Shown here: piece by piece, positions 50,323 through 58,375 of the stretch | Layout: every line of letters begins with the position of its first letter | How positions within the stretch are numbered: position 1 is the first letter of the stretch | DNA from: Luteolibacter arcticus | GTDB taxonomy: Bacteria; Verrucomicrobiota; Verrucomicrobiia; Verrucomicrobiales; Akkermansiaceae | Length of the DNA: 64,000 nucleotides | Assembly (NCBI RefSeq): GCF_025950235.1 | Contig: NZ_JAPDDT010000012.1 | Coordinates: forward strand, 124,001 to 188,000 | Reading direction: 5' to 3' | Position numbers and translations under genes: made by a program | Notes under the pieces: generated by a model | What the model was told of the DNA's origin: nothing | Seen by the model: only the letters and a program-made list of their open reading frames with translations | Databases searched by the model: none

Positions 50323-52641
50323 ATGCTGACACGATGGGTCATCTTGGTGGCGATTGCCGGCCGGTTGCTAGCCGGCGAGGCCGATGAACTGGCGGCGCGT
50401 GGCGAATTCCGGAAGGCGGCCGACCTTTATTTGGAAACGGCGGAGGCTTCCATGAAGGGAGATCGCGGGATGGCAGCGGCGGCCTCATTGATGAATGCCG
50501 CCACGTGTCTGAAGATGAGCGGAGATGTCAGCGCTGCGGCGCTGCATGTCGAACGCGCCAGGCCTTTGCTTGGCAAGGAACCCCGGCGCGAAGTGTTGCT
50601 CGAGTGGTGGGCCTTGAAGGGCTCGGTCCTGTCGCTGGGCAAGCGCCCGGCAGGAGCGATCGTGCCATTAACCCAGGCACTGGACTTGGTCGATGCGAAC
50701 TCCGATCCTTCCCTGGTGGTCGACATTCGCAACGACCTCGGCATCGCGCTGTCATCCGGCGGCGCGCATGAGGCAGCGCTCCAACAATTCGCGCAGGCGG
50801 CTGAGATTGCTCGGCAGCAGGGCGGGGGAGCTGGGCTGCTAAAGGCCCGCCAGAACCATCTGGTGGCGTCGTTTCAACTTTGGCAGGAGTGCGTGGAAGC
50901 GGTGCGGAAGATCGAAGAGGTCGACGGGTGGCCCGGGGCCGACGCGGTGCGTGCTGCGGCTTCCTTGAAGGTCCTCGAAGAGAGTCTGCAGGCGTCGATC
51001 GGAATCATCGACGGTAATGCCTTCGGTAATCTCGCGCTCCACTCCCGCTTGACCACCGCCATGGCGGCGCACCGCTGCGGCAAGGTTGCCACGGCGAACC
51101 AGTTGTATGCCGGGGCACTCTCGTTGGCGCGCGAGGCTGGCAACCCGCAGCTCGAGGCGTCGGCTCTGTTAGGACTGGCCGAGCAGTATGTGGGTGACCG
51201 TCGATTCGCCGAGACGCTGCGACTGCTCGACGCGACGCGAGCACTGGAGGGTGAACTCGACGAGGCCGACGTCGCCAAGCTGGAAGTCCTGACGGCCATC
51301 AGCCGTCACGCCATCGAACCCGGTGCCCAAGTCACGGGCGACGCGATCCGCCGGGCAGTTTCGTCCGTCGAAAATATCCGCAGCGATCTTGCTCGATCGC
51401 AATTGGTGTCCGATCTCGGACGAGGCTTCAGGGAATTCGCAGGCCGGCCTTATCTGCTCCTGGCCGATCATCTGTTGCGAGGGCCGTATGGTAGCGCGGA
51501 GGCGGAGGGCAAGGCGTTGCGCGAGGCCCGCGACGCGATGGAATCATTCCGAACATGGGAGGTGAACGACTTTTACCGGGACGACTGCGTGAACCTCGCG
51601 CTCTCCAAGGCACGCGATCTCGACCGGATCGGGGATGAGGAGGTGGCGGTGGTCTATGTGATCCCGCTGGAAGATCGGATCGAGCTGTTGATTGGTCACG
51701 ACCGCGGCTTGCGGCGCTTCACCTCGCCGGTGGCCGGCGAGGAATTGCACGCCTCCGCCCGTCGCTTCCGGTATCATCTTGAGAACGATGGTGCCAAGTC
51801 CCGGCTCTTCCAGGAAGCGGGATGGCTGTACCGGCAATTGATCGATCCGGTGGTGGACCTGCTGCGCGAGCGCGGGGTGCGCCATCTCGTGTTCGTGCCG
51901 GACGGGGCCTTGGGCAACGTGCCTTTGGGGGCGCTTTACGACATGCGGAACAAGCGCTTCCTGCTGGAAGAGTTCTCGGTGTCGGTGGCGCCGAACTTGT
52001 CGCTGCTTGAACCCTCGGAGGCGAGCGCGGAGGTTTCGCCATTGTTCGCCGGCGGTCTCAGCGAGGCGGTCCAAGGGTTCCCTGCCATCCCCGGAGTGAC
52101 GGGGGAACTTGAGCGGGTGTCGGACATGTATGCGACACGGCGGGTGCTGATGAACGGTGAGTTCACTTCGGAAGCGATCCGTGCCAGCCTGGTGGACACG
52201 CCTGCGGACATCGTCCATCTCGCGTCCCATGGCGAATTTCTCGGCCGTGCCGGGGGCTGCTTCCTGCTGACCCATGACGGTCGAATCACCCTCGACGATC
52301 TGGAGGTGATGATCCGCCCGCGCAAGTTTGTTGGAACGCCGGTGAATCTACTATGCCTGAGCGCGTGCCGTACCGCCGCCGGGGACGACCGGGCCGCGCT
52401 CGGCTTGGCGGGCGCGAGCGTGAAGTCCGGTGCGCGAAGCGTGCTGGCCACCCTGTGGTATGTGGAAGACCAGTCTGCGGCGGAGGTCATGACGGGATTC
52501 CATCGATACCTGCGCGATCACCCGAAAGGCCGGGCGAAGGCAGATGCGCTCAGGCACGCGCAACTCGAAGTCTTGCGACGGGACCGTGACGTCCATCCCT
52601 CGCGATGGGCGCCCTTCGTATTGGTGGGTTCTTGGCGATGA
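50323..52641 (+). CDS. Exported TPR-CHAT caspase-like protein
   Basis: A 772-residue protein with a short signal (WVILVAIAGRLLAG), a TPR-like helical part (about residues 20-420) and a C-terminal CHAT domain (about 480-772). The caspase-like dyad is intact: His in HLASHGEFLG (near residue 638) and Cys in LLCLSACRTAAGD (near 685). CHAT proteases cleave protein partners; the substrate here is unknown, but the location right after tpsB makes the TPS exoprotein or envelope parts plausible. The last four bases overlap the cyclase gene (ATGA). Confidence 0.93.
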   Translation: MLTRWVILVAIAGRLLAGEADELAARGEFRKAADLYLETAEASMKGDRGMAAAASLMNAATCLKMSGDVSAAALHVERARPLLGKEPRREVLLEWWALKGSVLSLGKRPAGAIVPLTQALDLVDANSDPSLVVDIRNDLGIALSSGGAHEAALQQFAQAAEIARQQGGGAGLLKARQNHLVASFQLWQECVEAVRKIEEVDGWPGADAVRAAASLKVLEESLQASIGIIDGNAFGNLALHSRLTTAMAAHRCGKVATANQLYAGALSLAREAGNPQLEASALLGLAEQYVGDRRFAETLRLLDATRALEGELDEADVAKLEVLTAISRHAIEPGAQVTGDAIRRAVSSVENIRSDLARSQLVSDLGRGFREFAGRPYLLLADHLLRGPYGSAEAEGKALREARDAMESFRTWEVNDFYRDDCVNLALSKARDLDRIGDEEVAVVYVIPLEDRIELLIGHDRGLRRFTSPVAGEELHASARRFRYHLENDGAKSRLFQEAGWLYRQLIDPVVDLLRERGVRHLVFVPDGALGNVPLGALYDMRNKRFLLEEFSVSVAPNLSLLEPSEASAEVSPLFAGGLSEAVQGFPAIPGVTGELERVSDMYATRRVLMNGEFTSEAIRASLVDTPADIVHLASHGEFLGRAGGCFLLTHDGRITLDDLEVMIRPRKFVGTPVNLLCLSACRTAAGDDRAALGLAGASVKSGARSVLATLWYVEDQSAAEVMTGFHRYLRDHPKGRAKADALRHAQLEVLRRDRDVHPSRWAPFVLVGSWR

Positions 52642-54701
52642 CTCTCATGAACCGGCTGACGTTTTCCAAGTTCTTCCGGCATCCCGTGGCTCAGACGGCT
52701 TGTCTCGCGCTGATCGTGGCCGCTGCAACTTGCGGGCTGCGCCGCACCGCTTGGTTCAGTGCCCATGCGGAACTACCCGCTTACGACATGGTCACGCGGC
52801 TCACCTGGCCGTGGAAAGCAGGGCATCCCGATGTGGTCCTCGTCTGCATCCGGGTGGAAGACAAGATCCGCTCCGGTTGGCCGCTGCCGGATGACGCGCT
52901 GGCTGAAACGCTGACGACGCTGCTCTCCGCCGATCCCAGTCTGGTATGTGTCGACTTGATCCGGGATCAGGAGGAGCGGGGCAAGGACTTGAGCGGCGGA
53001 ACAAGGCTTCGCGAGGTCGGGCTCGATGACCGGGTGATCTGGATGATGGGAGAAAAAACCCCACGGCTGGAATCCTTCGATCCGCCCAAGTTCATGATGG
53101 AACTCCGCAAGAAGGATCCGTGGCTGCGAAAGGTCGCCTCATCGACCTTTCCGGACGATGAAACAGCGGGGGGCATTGTGATCCGGCGCGGTGGCGTCTT
53201 GACCTGGGAAGATGACGGGCTCATAGGTCAGTACTCGCTTCCCGCGCTGTTGAGTTGGCGTCATGTCGGAGGGGCGTCGGTCGAAGGCCTTGAGCGAGCG
53301 TTGGCGGATTTGGATTCCCTGTGGCTATCCCCGTCCGCCGGAGGCTATTGGCTGCCGGACGAGCTGTCGGGCAAGATGGAGCCCCTCCCGGACTTTCTCC
53401 TCAAGCCCGTCAAGGCACCGGCCTCGCGCTTTCGCGAGACCACGGTGGATGGGCTCGCCGAATCCGGAAGCGACGATAACATCCCGGTGCTCGCGTTGTC
53501 GGACGTTTTGCGGCGATCGGACGATCCGGAGGCGCTCCGGCGGGCTTTCGCGGGGAAAATCGTATTGGTCGGAGTCGATGATAAAAATCTCGCGGCGGAT
53601 GAGATGACGGTCGTGGGCGATGTCGCGCTACGTGGTCTCAAGGTCCACGCGCTGGCCACCGCGCAGCTCCTGCGGGAACTGGAGGGCGAAGCGCCGATCC
53701 GCTATTGGGAGGACGGCAAGGAGGACGCCGTCGTCTGGGCGGCGTCGTTGCTGGCCGCCTTGGCGCTGGCACTGCCGCGGATCGGCCAGGTCGGACGAGC
53801 GCTTGTCGTGTTGGTCGCATGGCCTGCGCTGATGGTCGCCGTGGGAGCGCTCGCCTTGAAAGAGGGGCTTTGGTTGCCCATCGCGGCACCTTGGGTGGCC
53901 GGCACCGCCACGGGTCTAGGAGGCATGGTGCTGGCATGGCGGACCAGCGTGCGAGAGCGGGCGACGTATCTTCGGGTCATGTCATCCCATCTCGGCCCCG
54001 AGGTGACGGCGCGGGTGCTCGCACGGAACGACCTTCTCATCGCGGGCATGAGCAATCCGCCGGAGTCCTTCGTGGCCACGGCGATGTTCGGAGACCTTCG
54101 CGGCTATTCCGCCGCCTCGCAGTGGTTCGACGAGCGTCATCAGGTCGAGGAGTTCTTCACCTGGCTCAACAACCTGTTGCGGCCCGCGGTGGAAATCACC
54201 GGCAGGCACGGCGGATTCGTCAAACAATTCGTGGGCGACGAAATCTATGTGGTCTTTGGATTTCCGGCCGAGTCGGACGGCGGCCACGCGCGGCGGGCAG
54301 TGGAGTGCGCCTTGGAGTTGGCGGCCCTGGTGCCCCGTCTCAACGAGAGCTTGCCGGAGGAACAGCCACGCTACCACATGCGGGTGGGCATCTACACCGG
54401 CGAGGTTCACGCGAGTGCGGTGGGAGGCGGGCGACATGCCGACTACTCGTTCCTGGGACCGACGATCAACAAGGCCGCGCGCTTGCAGGCCTTGCGCAAG
54501 GAGACCTTCAACCCCGAGGAACATCCCGTGCGAATCCTGATAGGCGACACGACGAGAAGCTTGCTGGCGGAGCCTGGATTGGCAGTCGCCTTTGGGGACG
54601 GACCGGTCGAGCTCGACAAGCGCTTGCCGCCGGAGCGGGTTTGGCAGGTTTTTCCGCCGGATCTTTTGCAAGAAGCTGGATCCGGCGCGTCAGAACCTTG
54701 A
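52638..54701 (+). CDS. CHASE2-domain class III nucleotide cyclase
   Basis: A 687-residue membrane protein. An N-terminal helix (about residues 19-35) leads to a large periplasmic CHASE2 sensor domain (about 40-370), then three membrane helices (about 375-445) and a cytoplasmic class III cyclase domain (about 475-687). Metal-binding Asp residues are in MFGDLRGYSA and FVGDEIYVVFG, and the transition-state Asn/Arg in INKAARLQ. Lys in GGFVKQFVGDE favours ATP as substrate, so cAMP is the likely product. ATG overlaps the CHAT gene; an upstream in-frame start lies inside that gene. It would report a periplasmic signal. Confidence 0.93.
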   Translation: MTLMNRLTFSKFFRHPVAQTACLALIVAAATCGLRRTAWFSAHAELPAYDMVTRLTWPWKAGHPDVVLVCIRVEDKIRSGWPLPDDALAETLTTLLSADPSLVCVDLIRDQEERGKDLSGGTRLREVGLDDRVIWMMGEKTPRLESFDPPKFMMELRKKDPWLRKVASSTFPDDETAGGIVIRRGGVLTWEDDGLIGQYSLPALLSWRHVGGASVEGLERALADLDSLWLSPSAGGYWLPDELSGKMEPLPDFLLKPVKAPASRFRETTVDGLAESGSDDNIPVLALSDVLRRSDDPEALRRAFAGKIVLVGVDDKNLAADEMTVVGDVALRGLKVHALATAQLLRELEGEAPIRYWEDGKEDAVVWAASLLAALALALPRIGQVGRALVVLVAWPALMVAVGALALKEGLWLPIAAPWVAGTATGLGGMVLAWRTSVRERATYLRVMSSHLGPEVTARVLARNDLLIAGMSNPPESFVATAMFGDLRGYSAASQWFDERHQVEEFFTWLNNLLRPAVEITGRHGGFVKQFVGDEIYVVFGFPAESDGGHARRAVECALELAALVPRLNESLPEEQPRYHMRVGIYTGEVHASAVGGGRHADYSFLGPTINKAARLQALRKETFNPEEHPVRILIGDTTRSLLAEPGLAVAFGDGPVELDKRLPPERVWQVFPPDLLQEAGSGASEP

Positions 54702-54719
54702 GCTTGTTTGCAATCCACC

Positions 54720-55469
54720 ATGAATGCCCCCGGATCCTTCTTTGCCTCGGTCGCCTGCATGGCGGCACTCGCGACCGCCGTCCTCGCGGAGCCGGCAGCG
54801 CCTCCGGCCAAGCCGAAACCCGAACCCGTGCCAGCGGCACCGCAGGTCTCGCCGGAGCGCGCGGCGATGTACCGCTTCATGGCCAAGCGGTCGGGAAAGC
54901 CGGGCGGCCAGCGAACCCGCGGGGTCACCCGTGGTGAGGGGAAACCGATGATCAAATTGGTGGCCATCGCGCCGGAAGCAGTGGGAGTGACTCATCTGGA
55001 AAGCCCCCGGATCTGGTGGTGGCAATCGGCAGCCACGGAGCCACAAGAAATGTTGTTCGAGCTGGAAAGGACCGAGGAACCGGCCAAGAACGTTATTTCC
55101 ATCAAGCTGGGTGCTTTGCCAGCCGGGTTCAACGCGATCGACTTGGCGCAAGTGGGGAAGGGCCAGAAGATCCGGCTGGAAGCCGGAGTCGAGTATGAAT
55201 GGGTTCTAAGCTGCTTCAGTGGCGAAAAGAAGAACTCCGTTAAAGTAAAGATCGATCGGCGTAACGACCTCGACCTCGCGGATTTCAAGCCAGAGCAGGG
55301 AGGGGGTCCGAAGAACATCGCGGCGCTTTCCGAAGCGGGGAACTGGTATGAGCTGTTCGATGCCGTGGCCTTTCCCGCGAAAGTCGAATCTGTTGCCGCA
55401 GAATATGCCGGGATTCGCCAGAGGTTGTTGGATCAGGTCGGACTAGGTGGCGAAATCAAGGCTCCGTGA
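54720..55469 (+). CDS. DUF928-family secreted protein
   Basis: A 249-residue exported protein: signal FFASVACMAALATAVLA, a Pro-rich linker, then a beta-rich domain. The pattern VTHLESPRIWWWQS, YEWVLSCFSGEKKNS, KIDRRND and NWYELFDAVA matches my memory of DUF928, which recurs with CHAT and CHASE2 genes in cyanobacterial two-partner secretion loci. Function is unknown to me. It starts 18 bases after the cyclase gene. A TTG four codons upstream is an alternative start. Confidence 0.85.
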   Translation: MNAPGSFFASVACMAALATAVLAEPAAPPAKPKPEPVPAAPQVSPERAAMYRFMAKRSGKPGGQRTRGVTRGEGKPMIKLVAIAPEAVGVTHLESPRIWWWQSAATEPQEMLFELERTEEPAKNVISIKLGALPAGFNAIDLAQVGKGQKIRLEAGVEYEWVLSCFSGEKKNSVKVKIDRRNDLDLADFKPEQGGGPKNIAALSEAGNWYELFDAVAFPAKVESVAAEYAGIRQRLLDQVGLGGEIKAP

Positions 55470-55537
55470 CTGCCGGATTGAAGGGGTGCCGAAAATTGGG
55501 ACCGGTTGGTACTTGGTCCGGTCTGAAACCCACCCAC

Positions 55538-55567
55538 GAAAAAGGCCCGGATTGCTCCGGGCCTTGT
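55538..55567 (-). terminator. Rho-independent terminator of the tRNA-Leu gene
   Basis: On the minus strand AAGGCCCGG, loop AGCAAT and CCGGGCCTT make a 9-bp stem followed by a T-run (CCTTTTTCG). It lies about 12 bases after the 3' CCA of the tRNA. On the plus strand no T-run follows, so it may serve the DUF928 transcript only weakly. Confidence 0.85.
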
Positions 55568-55578
55568 TCGTAAAGGGA

Positions 55579-55666
<88 letters not shown>

Positions 55667-55803
55667 TTGTGATTGGTGGGCCGCGGATTTATGGGGCGGG
55701 CCGCGGGTTGGCAAGCGAATCTTTGCCCGAAATTCGATTTCCTTCCGGGCATGCTTCCCGCTTTCATGGCGGCTCTCCGAGGAAAGCGTTTGTCCCCTGT
55801 CTC

Positions 55804-56871
55804 ATGGATGCCATCAGAGCCGATTCGATCGTCAAACAATTCGGCAATGTCAGGGCGCTCGACGGGGTGACCCTGGAAGTCGCGGCGGGTGAGCTTTTCT
55901 TCCTGCTCGGCGCGTCCGGCTGCGGGAAAACCACGCTGCTGCGCTGCATCGCGGGGCTGGAGACGCCGACTTCCGGCACGATTTCCTTTGGCGACCGGGA
56001 CGTGACCAAGCTGCCGCCCCACAAGCGCGAAGCGGCGATGGTATTCCAAAGCTACGCGCTGTGGCCGCACCTCAGTGTGGAAAAGAACGTCGCCTTCGGC
56101 CTAGAGGAACGGAAAATCGACAAGGGGGAGATCAAGCGGCGCGTCGGCGAGGCGCTTGAGCTGGTCCACCTCGCCGGCCTCGGCGACCGCGGGATCGACC
56201 AGCTTTCCGGCGGCCAGCAGCAGCGCGTCGCCCTGGCCCGTGCACTGGTGGTGCGGCCAAAGTGCCTGCTGCTGGATGAACCGCTGTCGAACCTGGACGC
56301 GAAGCTGCGGATCGAGATGCGGCGGGAGATCCGGCGGATCGTGAAGGAGGGGGGGCTGACGGCGGTCTATGTCACCCACGACCAGGAGGAAGCGCTTTCC
56401 ATGGCTGACCGCATGGCGGTGATGAACCGCGGCCGGATCGAGCAAGTCGGCACAGCGGAGGATGTCTATCGGAACCCGCACACGGCCTTCGTGTCCGGCT
56501 TCATCGGCGAGACGAATCTGCTCAAGGGCCGGGTGATCGAGGTGCGCGGCGAATTCGCGATGGTGGAGACCGCCTCGGGTCCCCTGGTCGGCCGCGTGAC
56601 AAAGACCGAGTGGCTGCCCACGGGCGGCGAGGAGGTGATCCTTTCCGTGCGGCCGGAGGCTTGGCAGGTGGATGCTGGCACCGGCGAAAACGGCTTGGTG
56701 GGAAAGATCACCGAGCGTTCTTACCTGGGCCAGCGCATCCAGTATGTCGTGGAGACCCCGGCCGGGCCCCAACAGGTGGTGGAGCTCAATCCGAATGTCG
56801 TGCGGGATCCCGGCGAGACCGCGGTGAAGCTGTCTGCCCGTCATGGCGACGTGGCGGTATTGCAAGCCTGA
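55804..56871 (+). CDS. ABC transporter ATP-binding protein (FbpC/PotA type)
   Basis: A 355-residue ATPase: Walker A GASGCGKTT, Q-loop FQSYALWP, signature LSGGQQQRVALARAL, Walker B LLLDEP, H-loop THDQEEA, and a C-terminal TOBE domain (about residues 250-355). The start is the ATG of MDAIRADSIVKQFG; a 45-codon extension upstream would lie across the tRNA-flanking spacer and is not typical. It heads an operon with a solute-binding protein and a two-domain permease, the layout of Fe(III), thiamine or polyamine importers. Which substrate is carried cannot be told. Confidence 0.95.
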   Translation: MDAIRADSIVKQFGNVRALDGVTLEVAAGELFFLLGASGCGKTTLLRCIAGLETPTSGTISFGDRDVTKLPPHKREAAMVFQSYALWPHLSVEKNVAFGLEERKIDKGEIKRRVGEALELVHLAGLGDRGIDQLSGGQQQRVALARALVVRPKCLLLDEPLSNLDAKLRIEMRREIRRIVKEGGLTAVYVTHDQEEALSMADRMAVMNRGRIEQVGTAEDVYRNPHTAFVSGFIGETNLLKGRVIEVRGEFAMVETASGPLVGRVTKTEWLPTGGEEVILSVRPEAWQVDAGTGENGLVGKITERSYLGQRIQYVVETPAGPQQVVELNPNVVRDPGETAVKLSARHGDVAVLQA

Positions 56872-56887
56872 GCTGATCACACCTTCC

Positions 56888-58375
56888 ATGCGCCGCTTCC
56901 TGCCCATCCTGCTGCTGCTTGCCGCGGTGATCGCCGCGCCGATCCTGCTGCGCGAGCGGTCGGAACTCGCGGAAGTCGGTCAGGGAGATGACCGGCTGGT
57001 GATCATCACCCCGCACAACCAGACCATCCGCTCGGAATTCGGCGAGGCCTTCGCGAAGCACTGGAAGGAAAAGACCGGCCGCACGCTAAACATCAACTGG
57101 CAATTTCCCGGTGGCACCTCCGACATCGTGCGGGTGCTCGACAGCGGCTTCAAGGCGGCGGAGGAAATCGGCAAGCCGGGCGTGGGAATCGACATTTTCT
57201 TCGGTGGGGGAGAGCCGGAGTTCGTCGGTCAGACGACCAAGGGACGCTTCATCGAGCTGACGGTGTTCAAGGATCACCCGGAGTGGTTTGCCGAGGATGT
57301 GATCCCACAGCGCTTCACCGGCGAGACCTTCTACGAGGAACATCGTAGGTGGGTGGGCACCTGTCTCTCGCAGATGGGCATTTGCTACAACGTGGACTCG
57401 GTGAAACGGCTCGGAGTTCCGCCGCCGCGGCGCTGGGAGGATCTGGGTGATCCGGCCTTCGCCGGCTATGTGGCATTGGCGGATCCCACCAAGAGCGGCT
57501 CGGTGGGCCGCGCCTTCGAGATGATGATCCAGGAGCAGATGCAGCAGGTCATCCGCGAAAAAGGCGATACGCCCGAAGCCAGGGAGGAAGGCTGGAAGCG
57601 CGGGCTCAACCTGCTGCAGGCGATGGCGGCGAACGCGCGCTACTTCACCGACTCCGCGAGCAAGGTGCCACATGATGTGGCACAGGGCGATGCCGCGGCG
57701 GGCACGTGCATCGACTTCTACGGCCGGTCCTACGAGGAGAAGCTCGCCCGTGCGGGCCATGCCTCGCGGTTGGTCTGGATCGCGCCGCTCGGTGGCACCT
57801 CGATCAGCGTGGATCCCATTGCGATCTTCCGCGGTGCGCCGAATGAAGCGATCGCGCAGGAGTTCGTTTCGTTTGTGCTCAGCATGGAGGGCCAGCTCCT
57901 GTGGAACGTGAAGGCCGGCCTGGCCGGAGGACCGCGCGAAACTTCGCCGCGGCGGCTGCCGTTGCGGCGCGACGTTTACTCCACGGAGAATCTGGCGCGC
58001 TTTGCCGATCCGGACGCGCTGCCCTACGAGCGCAGCGGCGGCTTCCAGTATCAGCGCGAGCTGACCGGGCCCGCATTCAGGGCGCTCGCGCAAATCTTCC
58101 GCTCCATGGCGATCGACCCGCATCAGGAAATGAGGGGCGCCTGGCTGGCGATGCGAGACAACATGGGCGAGCAGCCGCTGGGGGAGACCGCGGCGGGCGC
58201 GGTCTTCTTCGATGTCTCCCACCTTTCCTATCGCCGGCTGATGGATGAGGTCGTCCCGCTGATCGGCAGGAAGGATCCGCTGGTGACTGCGCGCGAAATG
58301 GCCCGCATTTCCGCGATCTTCCGTGCGAACTATCAGAAAGCCGCGGTGCTCGCGGAGGAAGGAGGTGCGCCATGA
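56888..58375 (+). CDS. ABC transporter solute-binding protein, membrane-anchored (Fbp-like)
   Basis: A 495-residue protein with an N-terminal hydrophobic helix (FLPILLLLAAVIAAPILL) and no lipobox, so it is probably anchored or simply exported. The periplasmic domain starts RLVIITPHNQTIRSEFGEAF, the opening of Fbp-type iron or related binding proteins, and includes DIFFGGGEPEFV and GTCIDFYGRSYEEKL. At 495 residues it is longer than typical FbpA (about 340). ATG follows the ATPase stop by 16 bases and its own stop overlaps the permease start by 4. Confidence 0.9.
   Translation: MRRFLPILLLLAAVIAAPILLRERSELAEVGQGDDRLVIITPHNQTIRSEFGEAFAKHWKEKTGRTLNINWQFPGGTSDIVRVLDSGFKAAEEIGKPGVGIDIFFGGGEPEFVGQTTKGRFIELTVFKDHPEWFAEDVIPQRFTGETFYEEHRRWVGTCLSQMGICYNVDSVKRLGVPPPRRWEDLGDPAFAGYVALADPTKSGSVGRAFEMMIQEQMQQVIREKGDTPEAREEGWKRGLNLLQAMAANARYFTDSASKVPHDVAQGDAAAGTCIDFYGRSYEEKLARAGHASRLVWIAPLGGTSISVDPIAIFRGAPNEAIAQEFVSFVLSMEGQLLWNVKAGLAGGPRETSPRRLPLRRDVYSTENLARFADPDALPYERSGGFQYQRELTGPAFRALAQIFRSMAIDPHQEMRGAWLAMRDNMGEQPLGETAAGAVFFDVSHLSYRRLMDEVVPLIGRKDPLVTAREMARISAIFRANYQKAAVLAEEGGAP

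Noticed and set aside
55500-55523. Hairpin GACCGG ... CCGGTC after the DUF928 gene
   Set aside because: Six-bp stem with a 12-base loop and no T-run; the stronger hairpin nearby explains termination better.
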